Below, one piece after another: positions 27,720 through 35,249 of a DNA stretch of 64,000 nucleotides. The DNA is from Cerina sp048266425 (GTDB lineage Bacteria; Bacteroidota; Bacteroidia; Flavobacteriales; Flavobacteriaceae). Under the pieces are notes generated by a model. The model was not told where the DNA came from. It worked only from the letters and a program-made list of their open reading frames with translations, and ran no database searches. Where the stretch lies: contig JBLWZN010000007.1 in the NCBI GenBank assembly GCA_048266425.1, positions 45,255 through 109,254 of the forward strand. Direction: 5' to 3'. How positions within the stretch are numbered: the stretch's first letter is position 1; each line of letters starts with the position of its first letter. Position numbers and translations under genes: made by a program.

Positions 27720-28121
27720 TTAATTTTTCCATTTTAACTGCGATTTCCTTGAAAATACGAATTTCAAGAAATATAAACCTCCCAACGCCCCAATTGCGTT
27801 CGTGATTGCATCATACACATCGCCAGATCGATCTGTGGTGAAACTGTATTGTAATACCTCAATAACTATACCATACAGGGCTACGGAAACAAAAATAATT
27901 GTAGTGGCTTTTTTAAAGGATATTGTTCCATGTGTAATCTCCCTTAGCGCTAAAGCCCCCAAGATAGAGGCTACAAAATAAAAGGTGAAATGTACCACCT
28001 TATCCAAATGGGTAAATTCGATTTCCTGAAACTCTTCGTTAGAAAATGAGATCAAACAAAGTACGGTGACCAATGCCATCCACAGCACGAAGGCAATTTT
28101 AAAAAAGTTTTTTCTAAGCAC
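27720..28121 (-). CDS. VanZ-family membrane protein
   Basis: A 133-residue membrane protein with four helices. It shows VanZ hallmarks: 'DKVVHFTFYFVASILGALAL' (the K-x-x-H-F pattern after the first helix) and 'IEVLQYSFTTDRSGDVYDAITNAIGALGGLYFL' with its conserved E-x-x-Q and D-x-x-D-x-x-x-N-x-x-G. VanZ proteins affect glycopeptide tolerance in some bacteria, but most have no known role. The start overlaps the end of gcvH by 8 bases, so it is translationally coupled to gcvH, a pairing I have seen in other flavobacteria. Confidence 0.88.
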   Translation of the reverse strand: MLRKNFFKIAFVLWMALVTVLCLISFSNEEFQEIEFTHLDKVVHFTFYFVASILGALALREITHGTISFKKATTIIFVSVALYGIVIEVLQYSFTTDRSGDVYDAITNAIGALGGLYFLKFVFSRKSQLKWKN

Positions 28122-28494
28122 CGATCAATTCCTTGTAGTCGGCGGCACTAAGCAAATCATCAACTTCCGAACTGTCGCCAATCCTTATCTTGATCATCCA
28201 TCCTTCCCCGTACGGATCGGAATTTACCTTCTCCGGTGCATCTTCCAAGGCCTCGTTGAACTCGATGATCTCCCCACTAAGAGGCAAAAACAAATCAGAA
28301 ACCGTTTTTACCGCTTCCACGGTACCAAAAATGGCCTCTTTTTTTAAATCCTCATCCACGGTCTCTACCTCAACATAAACAATATCCCCCAGCTCCCCTT
28401 GGGCAAAATCCGTAATCCCGACGGTAGCTATATCGCCTTCTATTCGTATCCACTCATGGTCCTTGGTATATTTTAACTCGGATGGTATGTTCAT
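28114..28494 (-). CDS. gcvH: Glycine cleavage system H protein
   Basis: A 126-residue lipoylated carrier that shuttles the aminomethyl group between the P, T and L proteins of glycine cleavage. The sequence matches the family end to end: 'KYTKDHEWIRIEGDIATVGITDFAQGELGDIVYVE', then the lipoyl-lysine Lys63 in 'GTVEAVKTVSDL', and 'SDPYGEGWMIKIRI'. The P and T protein genes are not beside it, which is usual in Bacteroidota. It has a well-matched promoter upstream and shares its transcript with the vanZ-like gene. Confidence 0.97.
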   Translation of the reverse strand: MNIPSELKYTKDHEWIRIEGDIATVGITDFAQGELGDIVYVEVETVDEDLKKEAIFGTVEAVKTVSDLFLPLSGEIIEFNEALEDAPEKVNSDPYGEGWMIKIRIGDSSEVDDLLSAADYKELIGA

Positions 28495-28554
28495 GGCCTT
28501 TGATCTTTATAAGTCGGGACGCAATGCGGTGCCTCCTTTCTATGGTTAGGGGAA

Positions 28555-28586
28555 CAAATGTAGCGGATTCCATATTGGAAATCAAA
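28555..28586 (-). promoter_or_regulatory. Promoter of gcvH-vanZ
   Basis: On the minus strand TTTG (28,583-28,586), a 20-base gap and TACATTTG (28,555-28,562) match the Bacteroidota consensus in full. The -7 box is 60 bases before the gcvH ATG, so the mRNA has a leader of about 50 bases. A GAAAGGAGG stretch lies in that leader at 28,532-28,540, too far from the ATG to be its ribosome-binding site. Confidence 0.7.
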
Positions 28587-28769
28587 AAAAATATTGTGTT
28601 GTTGCTTTGACCAAATTTTATGTTTTGGCCGATGCTTTTTATTGACTAGATCACAAATATTTGATTTTCCGCTATATCCTTTGGATTTTGAAGTGATGGC
28701 AATCGCATTGCTATGGCCTTTTTTAGGAACACATTAAAATCTGTAGATTCCTAAAACCAGGACGGAATT

Positions 28770-29879
28770 TCAAATTCCGGGGAACCATCTTTTAGCATTG
28801 GTGAAATATATCTTTTCAACTACTTCCTTTGGCAATGCCAACCCTTTAAACTTACCGTCAAAACTAGAGACGGAAATCTCCTCGTTGGAAACAAAGAATT
28901 TCCAGTCGTTAGCCCAAGTTGTATGTGCATTTTCCTTTAGGCCATTGGGATCCGAGGAAGGTTCAACGCTAAGATCGGTACCGTAAATAAGCCTATCCTG
29001 ATATTTGATCATAAAGTCCCGAACTTTTTGCCGATCCTTCATGGCTTGAAACTGTAATTGTGGAATCCGTGCGGCCATGTCCACGGCCATATTAGGGAAT
29101 TCGTCCAATCGCTTTGCGAGTTCATCGACACTCCATTCCAGGCTCCCCAAATGGGCGCCTACGAACATTAAGTTTGGATGCTTTCTAAGCATGTTGACCC
29201 GTGCCCTGATCTGATCTTCATAGGAAGGGGCTTCGGGATGTAGATACATATGATATTCGGGGTGCTTGCCAAAATAACGTCTGTCCCCATTTACGGTCAT
29301 CCCTTCTAGGGGCAACCAACAGTTTTTGGGTTCGCCCAGGTGTCCGATTACCGGGACGCCAATGGCCTGGATAAAATCAATAATTGGGTCGAACCTGGGA
29401 TCATCTATCATAACCCATTTGCCATTTTCATCCTTCAGATCCATTCCGATAACCTTATATATTTTAACTGCGATAGCACCGTTGGCAAAAGAATTTTTCA
29501 AATAGGCAAGGGTACGTTCCTCCCAACCTGTATCATTGAAATCCCTAACGGAAAAAGTGGTAGCATAGGCGATATGGCCAGGGAAGGCCTTTAATTGTGC
29601 TAAGGAAAAATTTTGTTGGACCTCCATATCCGCGGATTCATTCGGATCGTCCCAATTTATGGTCAACAATCGAAAATTATCGGCCATAGCCTGATGGATA
29701 AAATCTGGTCGATCTGTATCGACATGGACGTGCGCGTCAATTTTATCGACCTTCCCAAAATCCTGGAGGGTATAAAACTCGGACCTAGGGTCATCAGTTG
29801 AAGATGTATTCTGTTTGAACTGCCCACAATTCTGCAAAAAAATACAAAATAGGCAAAAAAAGAGGTGCTTGAATTTCAT
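28770..29879 (-). CDS. Amidohydrolase-family lipoprotein
   Basis: About 369 residues from the ATG at 29,879, where a lipoprotein signal starts (MKFKHLFFCLFCIFLQNC, lipid-modified Cys18). The body is a TIM-barrel amidohydrolase of the Amidohydro_2 group: metal motif HxH in 'KIDAHVHVD', a later His in 'VIGHLGEPKN', another in 'FVGAHLGSLEW', and an Asp in 'RLIYGTDLSVEP'. Members decarboxylate or hydrolyse small organic acids, lactones or amides; the substrate here is unknown. A lipoprotein form means it acts outside the cytoplasm, which is unusual for the better-known cytoplasmic members. It stands alone. Confidence 0.85.
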   Translation of the reverse strand: MKFKHLFFCLFCIFLQNCGQFKQNTSSTDDPRSEFYTLQDFGKVDKIDAHVHVDTDRPDFIHQAMADNFRLLTINWDDPNESADMEVQQNFSLAQLKAFPGHIAYATTFSVRDFNDTGWEERTLAYLKNSFANGAIAVKIYKVIGMDLKDENGKWVMIDDPRFDPIIDFIQAIGVPVIGHLGEPKNCWLPLEGMTVNGDRRYFGKHPEYHMYLHPEAPSYEDQIRARVNMLRKHPNLMFVGAHLGSLEWSVDELAKRLDEFPNMAVDMAARIPQLQFQAMKDRQKVRDFMIKYQDRLIYGTDLSVEPSSDPNGLKENAHTTWANDWKFFVSNEEISVSSFDGKFKGLALPKEVVEKIYFTNAKRWFPGI

Positions 29880-30056
29880 TGGGTTACTCTCTAATTTTAA
29901 AATCCCGTTACCTAAATTGGCGAAACCACCAATATCGTGTGGAACTATCAACTATCCTTCAGCTTCCAGGATTGAAAGTTACGGCATCTTTTGTAAAAAT
30001 AACACGAACGATTCTGATAATGGTAAAATTAGGACCCTTGCCCAAGCAGGGCGCTA

Positions 30057-30413
30057 TTATGCCTTTAATTTTTCTTCATAGCGATACTTGGTCATCCGCA
30101 GGATCAGCGCCAAAGGGAGCGGCTTATTGTGGGGAAATTGAACGGAACCTTTTCCAGTCTTGTATTCTGCCAACTCCTTTTCAAAGGCCGAATGTGTTGT
30201 AGGTACCGCATAGAAACCGATATGCTTGGCATAACCCGCGTAATAAACCAAAATGCCTTTGTATTTTAGGGCAGGCATATTGTAGCTGATGACCTCTTCG
30301 GCCAAAGGGGCAGCTTTTTTGATTTCTTTTCTAATGATAATCATCCGTTCCAAAGCTTGCGGGGGTATGGTTTTGAAATATTCATCCACCGTCGTGTATT
30401 TTGAATTTTCCAT
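30057..30413 (-). CDS. DUF1801 / YdhG-like protein
   Basis: A 118-residue protein of the DUF1801 family (iron chaperone/frataxin-like fold, related to YdhG and Fra). Visible signature: 'VDEYFKTIPPQALERMIIIRKEIKKAAPLAEEVISYNMPALKY', followed by 'VYYAGYAKHIGFYAVPT' and 'GKGSVQFPHNKPLPLALILRMTKYR'. These proteins often travel with VOC, SRPBCC and DoxX genes as here. It begins inside the last 32 bases of the VOC gene, in another frame. The biochemical role is not established for this branch. Confidence 0.9.
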   Translation of the reverse strand: MENSKYTTVDEYFKTIPPQALERMIIIRKEIKKAAPLAEEVISYNMPALKYKGILVYYAGYAKHIGFYAVPTTHSAFEKELAEYKTGKGSVQFPHNKPLPLALILRMTKYRYEEKLKA

Positions 30414-30837
30414 TTTCTTTTATTTTAGAATGATTTCGATTACACTGAAACAACCAGTTGTTGCCATACCTATCGGTCAGTCCCCCAAATATATCGCCCC
30501 AATGGGTTTCTTGCAAGGGATGTGAGGCCTTCCCTCCTGTCGCCAGGCTTTGGTAATAGGTTTTGATGCGCTCTTCATTATCACAGTCCAACAAAATTGA
30601 AACCGAATTGCCCCGTAACAGCTTTTCATCGGACATATCGGTGCCCATCAGCTTCAGGTTTTCATTTTTTAGGGATGCCTGCACAATGAACTTTTTAGAA
30701 GGATCGGGCAACTTTCCCGTTTTTGGGGATGCGCCCAATGTTTGGAAACTCAGCTCCCCACCGAAACATTGCTGGTAAAATTCCATCGCCTCCCTACAAT
30801 TCCCGTTAAACGTAAGGTATATTGTTAATTGCCCCAT
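30382..30837 (-). CDS. VOC-family (PhnB-like) protein
   Basis: A 151-residue protein of the glyoxalase/bleomycin-resistance (VOC) superfamily, PhnB-like group: 'IYLTFNGNCREAMEFYQQCFGGEL', 'KFIVQASLKNENLKLMGTDM', and 'WGDIFGGLTDRYGNNWLFQC'. I chose the second ATG (30,837) over the one 6 bases upstream, because AAGGA then lies at a normal distance in front. PhnB itself has no proven reaction. The C-terminal tail after 'WLFQC' (about 20 residues) is extra and is encoded over the start of the DUF1801 gene. This could be the result of a lost stop codon. Confidence 0.88.
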   Translation of the reverse strand: MGQLTIYLTFNGNCREAMEFYQQCFGGELSFQTLGASPKTGKLPDPSKKFIVQASLKNENLKLMGTDMSDEKLLRGNSVSILLDCDNEERIKTYYQSLATGGKASHPLQETHWGDIFGGLTDRYGNNWLFQCNRNHSKIKENGKFKIHDGG

Positions 30838-30894
30838 ACCCATTCCTTCATTGGATGTCCCGTCTTCACTTTACAAGTTGGATTTCCTTGACAT

Positions 30895-31302
30895 TTAAGA
30901 TGACGATGCAACTTTTACCCTGTCTTCCCCAATATTGGTGGCTTTATTGATCTTATGGCTATAGATGTAGGAAACTATCAGAATTGCCAGTACGATCAAG
31001 GGAAAAATTGTCTGAAATCCGAAACCATCAACGGCCCAATGGCTGATACAGGCAAAAAGGAAATCGAAAGTAAAACCCGCATAGGCCCACTCCTTAATCC
31101 GATTTGGAACAATTGGGATTACCAATGCCAAAGCTCCCACCACTTTAAAAACTACAATGGCCTTCCCAAAATACTCCGGATAACCCAAATGAAGGATGCC
31201 CTCTTTAGCCAACTCGGTTTGTGATGTCAGTGCCGGCATCACCCCTTGGAACAGGAAAATAATAAGGGTTGCCGTCCAAAAAATAATTTTGTTTGTTCTC
31301 AT
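30895..31302 (-). CDS. DoxX-family membrane protein
   Basis: A 135-residue inner-membrane protein with four helices, of the DoxX/DoxX-like group: 'IIFWTATLIIFLFQGVMPALTSQTELAKEGILHLGYPEYFGK' and then 'KVVGALALVIPIVPNRIKEWAYAGFTFDFLFA'. DoxX-like proteins are linked to thiol and redox stress and often lie next to SRPBCC genes, as here (33 bases downstream of the SRPBCC gene's end). No cytoplasmic domain is present. The real function is not known. Confidence 0.88.
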   Translation of the reverse strand: MRTNKIIFWTATLIIFLFQGVMPALTSQTELAKEGILHLGYPEYFGKAIVVFKVVGALALVIPIVPNRIKEWAYAGFTFDFLFACISHWAVDGFGFQTIFPLIVLAILIVSYIYSHKINKATNIGEDRVKVASSS

Positions 31303-31335
31303 TGTCCTAAGCCTTTAAGTTTGATTACTATATTA

Positions 31336-31746
31336 TTATAAATTATCTGCATACCGTTTAAAACTGTCCAATATGGACTGCCAACCCTCCCGCTGCATTT
31401 CGGTTGGATTTTGTGTCTCCGGATCAAAAATGCTGACGATTTCGGTTTGGCCATTTTTCTCCTTAAAATCCACCTCCACTTTTCGGCCATCGTCAAGGGT
31501 GTAGGCAATTCGTTTTTGTGGCACCACTTCATCATAAGTGCCTCCAAAGTCGAACCCAAAACTTCCATCCTTGGCTTCCATTCTGGAGAGAAATTTTCCA
31601 CCCACCCTTAAATCATTTTCAGCACGGGGGGTGTGCCATTCCTCTGATGCAGCGTTCCACTTTACAATGTGTTTGGGATCGGACCACAAGTCCCATACCT
31701 TATTTACCGATGCTTTTACCTTGGCTTTTACCGTAATGCGTTCCAT
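31336..31746 (-). CDS. SRPBCC / AHSA1-like protein
   Basis: A 136-residue START/Bet v1-like protein of the AHSA1 (activator of Hsp90-like) group: 'VKAKVKASVNKVWDLWSDPKHIVKWNAASEEWHTP', 'LRVGGKFLSRMEAKDGSFGFDFGGTY', and the closing 'TEMQREGWQSILDSFKRY'. The fold encloses a hydrophobic pocket for an unknown lipid-like or aromatic ligand. It appears to be first in a minus-strand set with DoxX, VOC and DUF1801, divergent from the AraC-type regulator gene at 31,859, which may control the set. Confidence 0.9.
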   Translation of the reverse strand: MERITVKAKVKASVNKVWDLWSDPKHIVKWNAASEEWHTPRAENDLRVGGKFLSRMEAKDGSFGFDFGGTYDEVVPQKRIAYTLDDGRKVEVDFKEKNGQTEIVSIFDPETQNPTEMQREGWQSILDSFKRYADNL

Positions 31747-31858
31747 GATATTTGTTTTAAATGTTATGGTACAAATTTGAAAAGTTTTATTTAAATTTTT
31801 GGGGTGAGATAACGGCTGATCAGCGGGTGGAATCCGCCAAATTCTTTATATTTGGATT

Positions 31859-32830
31859 GTGAAAAATATAGCCATCTTAGTTCCAGAGACCGCCGTAGCA
31901 GAGGGAGTTACCGGACCTCGCTACTTGTTCTCGGCTGCCAACCAGTTTTTGCAGGCAGCCGGAAAAGAACCGCTATTTCGGGTTCAATTGGTGGGTAGCC
32001 AAAAAAACGTGAAGGTCCAGGATGGTGCCTATTCCATTACCACGGATGTGGGTTTGGAAAATTCGGAGCAAGCCGACCTTGTAATCGTGCCTCCCATTTT
32101 TGGGGATATGAAAAATGCGATTGCACTTAATAAAGATGCACTTCCTTGGATCACCGACCAATACAAGCACGGAGCGGAAGTGGCCTCCCTTTGTGTAGGC
32201 GCTTTTTTGTTGGCCTCGACCGGACTCCTGAACGGAAAAAAATGCTCTACCCATTGGGCGTACTACAACGAGTTCAAGGAGCGGTTTCCGGAAGTAGAAG
32301 TCGTGGACGGAGGCGTAATTACAGAGGAAAACGGCATTTATTCCAGTGGCGGGGCAAACTCCTTGTGGAATTTATTACTATATATTTTAGAAAAATATTC
32401 GGATAGGGACACGGCTATAATGGCCTCAAAATATTTTGTCATCGATATAGATCGTGAGAGTCAAGCTGCATTTATGATGTTCAAGGGACAAAAAGACCAT
32501 AACGACAAGGAAATAAAACAGGCACAGGAATACATCGAGGAACATTATCAAGACAAGATAACGGTGGACGAACTGGCTGAAATGGTCGCCGTCAGCCGTA
32601 GGAGCTTTGAACGCCGTTTTAAACAAGCTACCGATAACACGGTCATTGAATACCTGCAACGGGTCAAGGTAGAAGCGGCCAAGCGAAGCTTTGAATCGAC
32701 CCGTAAGAACATAACCGAAGTGATGTTCGACGTGGGATATTCCGATACCAAGGCCTTCCGCAACGTGTTCAAAAAAATAACAGGGCTCACCCCTATTGAA
32801 TATAGGAACAAGTACAATAAGGATGCGTAG
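31859..32830 (+). CDS. GlxA-family AraC-type transcriptional regulator
   Basis: A 323-residue regulator with a GTG start at 31,859. A DJ-1/PfpI (GATase1-like) domain (about 1-195) carries the elbow Cys in 'EVASLCVGAFLLASTGLLNGKKCSTHWAYY'. It is followed by an AraC helix-turn-helix pair (about 220-320): 'ITVDELAEMVAVSRRSFERRFKQATDNTVIEYLQRVKVEAAKRSFES' and 'VMFDVGYSDTKAFRNVFKKITGLTPIEYR'. A TATATTTG box (31,847-31,854) ends 4 bases before the GTG, so the message could be leaderless. It is divergent from the SRPBCC-DoxX-VOC-DUF1801 set, its likely target. The inducer is unknown. Confidence 0.93.
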   Translation: MKNIAILVPETAVAEGVTGPRYLFSAANQFLQAAGKEPLFRVQLVGSQKNVKVQDGAYSITTDVGLENSEQADLVIVPPIFGDMKNAIALNKDALPWITDQYKHGAEVASLCVGAFLLASTGLLNGKKCSTHWAYYNEFKERFPEVEVVDGGVITEENGIYSSGGANSLWNLLLYILEKYSDRDTAIMASKYFVIDIDRESQAAFMMFKGQKDHNDKEIKQAQEYIEEHYQDKITVDELAEMVAVSRRSFERRFKQATDNTVIEYLQRVKVEAAKRSFESTRKNITEVMFDVGYSDTKAFRNVFKKITGLTPIEYRNKYNKDA

Positions 32831-33016
32831 CTTTTATTCTTAAAATAATTAGGCATCGGATATTATCGCTCCAGAAATTCAACGAGGAAGTGATAAAGTC
32901 GCCCAATTTTACAATAATCCATTATGTTATTTCACTCGTATCCAATAATAGGCACAAGTGAAATATGTGATTGTATGTTATGGACTTAATGCTTTTTTAA
33001 ACCTTAGAAAACAAAC

Positions 33017-33367
33017 ATGGAAAACCCTAAAGTATTTAAAATGACGTTTGCAAGTGTTTACCCACTCTACATAAAAAAGGCGGAAAAAAAGGGGCGTACA
33101 AAGGAAGAAGTGGATGCGATTATTTATTGGCTGACAGGGTATGACAAGCAATCATTGCAACATCAGATTGAGCAGAAAAGTGATTTGAAAACCTTTTTTG
33201 CCCAGGTACCGAAATTGAATGAAAACGTTTCAAAGATCACGGGTGTAATTTGTGGATATAGGGTGGAGGCTATTGAAGATGAATTAATGAAGAAGATTCG
33301 ATATCTGGATAAGTTGATAGACGAATTGGCGAAAGGCAAGACTATGGACAAAATTTTAAGAAAGTAG
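33017..33367 (+). CDS. DUF2200 family protein
   Basis: A 116-residue cytoplasmic protein matching the DUF2200 family over its full length: 'VFKMTFASVYPLYIKKAEKKGRTKEEVDAIIYWLTGYD', then 'DLKTFFAQVPKLNENVSKITGVICGYRVEAIEDELMKKIRYLDKLIDELAKGK'. The family has no known biochemical role. It follows the GlxA-type regulator in the same direction after 186 bases and may share its regulation, but there is no sequence proof. Confidence 0.9.
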   Translation: MENPKVFKMTFASVYPLYIKKAEKKGRTKEEVDAIIYWLTGYDKQSLQHQIEQKSDLKTFFAQVPKLNENVSKITGVICGYRVEAIEDELMKKIRYLDKLIDELAKGKTMDKILRK

Positions 33368-33565
33368 CGCGTTTTGGCAAAACATTATGTAAATCCCTAA
33401 ATAAGGGCACTCTCCATTAAACCCACCACAAATCACCATGGAACAATAATTAATATCCAAAAAATGATATACAAGGCAAACGTAGCTGTGACAGCCGTTT
33501 AAATGGACGGATTTGAAATTTAGATTTGGCGCAATCGACCCTCTGATCAGCCGTTATCGCCACCC

Positions 33566-33594
33566 TTGATTCTTGATCGACTTCCATAATTTTG
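33566..33594 (+). promoter_or_regulatory. Candidate promoter of the RibD-like reductase gene
   Basis: TTG at 33,566-33,568 and TAATTTTG at 33,587-33,594, 18 bases apart, fit the Bacteroidota promoter with slightly short spacing. The ATG follows 36 bases later. Confidence 0.5.
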
Positions 33595-33630
33595 GAATGT
33601 AAGTGAAGTGGATTTAATAAATCAAGTCAA

Positions 33631-34227
33631 ATGAGAAAAATAACGGTTCTATCCATGATTACGTTAGATGGAGTATTGCAGTCGCCCGGAAACCCCAACG
33701 AAGATGCATCGGGCGGATTTGAATATGGCGGTTGGATCGCGACATATGGAGACGAAGTTTATCACCAGGTATTACAAAAAGAGTTGAAACAACCGGTAGG
33801 GTATCTTTTGGGAAGGAAAACATTTGAGATTTGGGAAGGCACTTGGCCAAAGAATGCCAGATTTTGGCCAGGTATCAACGAAGGGGAAAAGTACGTCCTG
33901 TCCAATACTAGGGACAATTCCCAATGGAAAAATTCAATTTTTATCAATGATCTGGAAGATGTTGAAAGGTTGAAAAAATCTGAAGGCCCCGACCTTCAAG
34001 TTTGGGGCAGTGGCGAACTTGTTCAGCTCTTATTTAAAAATGATTTGGTGGACGAGCTTCGGCTCAAAATTTATCCGTTAACGCTAGGCTCGGGAAAAAA
34101 ACTATTTCAGGGCGGGGCCATACCCGCAGCATTTACGCTTACCGAGAGCATTGTAACCAAAACTGGAGTAATTATCACAAACTACAAAAGGTCGGGAAAA
34201 GTCAGGACAGGTAGTGTTGGGGCTTAA
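33631..34227 (+). CDS. Dihydrofolate reductase-family (RibD C-terminal-like) protein
   Basis: A 198-residue cytoplasmic reductase-like protein. It has 'KITVLSMITLDGVLQSPGNP', 'GYLLGRKTFEIWEGTWP', 'KYVLSNTRDNSQWKNSIFI', and 'LQVWGSGELVQLLFKNDLVDELRLKIYPLTLGSGKKLF', the RibD_C pattern with the NADPH-binding GSG loop. Standalone proteins of this kind are common in Bacteroidota, often with SRPBCC and VOC genes, and their substrate is not known. True dihydrofolate or riboflavin reductase activity is unlikely for this branch, and no rib or fol genes lie nearby. Confidence 0.9.
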   Translation: MRKITVLSMITLDGVLQSPGNPNEDASGGFEYGGWIATYGDEVYHQVLQKELKQPVGYLLGRKTFEIWEGTWPKNARFWPGINEGEKYVLSNTRDNSQWKNSIFINDLEDVERLKKSEGPDLQVWGSGELVQLLFKNDLVDELRLKIYPLTLGSGKKLFQGGAIPAAFTLTESIVTKTGVIITNYKRSGKVRTGSVGA

Positions 34228-34357
34228 GTAGAAATAAAATGAGAACAATAAGAACCTACCAAAAGGGCCACAGTTTCAACAAGAGTTCGGGCTGTCCGAC
34301 TTGTCCAGTTTGCGAAACGAAAAGAAATTAAAATTTAACCTCCAAAATCATATCCTC

Positions 34358-34807
34358 ATGTCGAACAACACAGTAACATTGCACAGGGTCCTAACGGCCT
34401 TCCCAGAGAAAGTATTCAAGGCTTTTTCTGACCCAGTGTCTTATGCCTCCTGGCTTCCACCCTACGGATTTATAGCGACGATCCATCACATGGATTTCAG
34501 GAAAGACGGCAGCTACAAAATGTCCTTTATCAATTTCTCCACGGGCAATGGTCATTCCTTCGGGGGAGAATTTCTCGAAATAAAGTCCAACGAACTGATC
34601 AAACTTACCGACCGATTTGACGACCCAAATTTACCTGGGGAGATGATTACCACAATCCGCTTGTCGAAAGTGACTTGCGGTACCGAGCTGCACATTGTAC
34701 AGGAAGGAATTCCCGAGGCCATTCCAGTGGAAATGTGTTATCTAGGATGGCAGGAATCCTTGGAAAAATTGAAGAAACTGGTAGAGCCCGAGATTCCGGA
34801 CGCCTGA
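34358..34807 (+). CDS. SRPBCC / AHSA1-like protein (second)
   Basis: A 149-residue Bet v1-fold protein from the ATG at 34,358. A longer frame from 34,301 has an N terminus of repeat-like sequence (GGGCTGTCCGACTTGTCC at 34,288) and looks non-coding. It shows 'TVTLHRVLTAFPEKVFKAFSDPVSYASWLPPYGFIATIHHMDFRKDGSYKMSF', 'GGEFLEIKSNELIKLTDRF', and the closing 'MCYLGWQESLEKLKKLVEPEIP', the AHSA1 ending. Ligand unknown. It follows the RibD-like gene in the same direction after 130 bases. Confidence 0.88.
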   Translation: MSNNTVTLHRVLTAFPEKVFKAFSDPVSYASWLPPYGFIATIHHMDFRKDGSYKMSFINFSTGNGHSFGGEFLEIKSNELIKLTDRFDDPNLPGEMITTIRLSKVTCGTELHIVQEGIPEAIPVEMCYLGWQESLEKLKKLVEPEIPDA

Positions 34808-35249
34808 AAATACGGGAGACTTAAAAAAATAAGTCAAACAAAATTTGACGAACTGAATTTGAATTATCCATAACCTACTTCGACCGAATTGTAAGGGAAA
34901 CACGAATGACCAATGAGTTGGTTGCTTTTTAAAACGAATAAGTCTATACTAAGGCTTCCGCCCAAACCCTGGAAGGCTTATCAGAATGAAGATTTAAATT
35001 ATTGGATTGTCCATACCAATGGCTGATTTGGGTCAGAAATACCATTGTCAAAAAAACTTTCATCTGATTATTTTTATTGTTTTTCATTGGTCAGACCAGC
35101 CCGAAAGAATCGTTCTGGCGGGCCAGCCCGAAAGAATCGTTCTGGCGGGTGTAATTATTCACATCTCCGATAATTGCTTTTTAAAGGTGTTCGTGAATCT
35201 TCGATTTCGGTGTGTATCAGATATCGTTATGGCTCATTTCATAACAGAT
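34808..35249. other. Non-coding spacer with a tandem repeat
   Basis: No gene is seen in 442 bases between the convergent SRPBCC and sulfatase genes. The only structure is the 27-bp tandem pair at 35,096-35,149. Confidence 0.6.
35096..35149. repeat. Two perfect 27-bp tandem units, hairpin-forming
   Basis: 35,096-35,122 and 35,123-35,149 are identical. Each starts CCAGCCCGAAAGAATCG and ends TTCTGGCGGG; AGAA and TTCT flank TCG, so each copy can fold into an imperfect hairpin. The layout (C-rich start, G-rich end, directly abutting copies) parallels the 26-bp units at 12,839. Confidence 0.9.
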
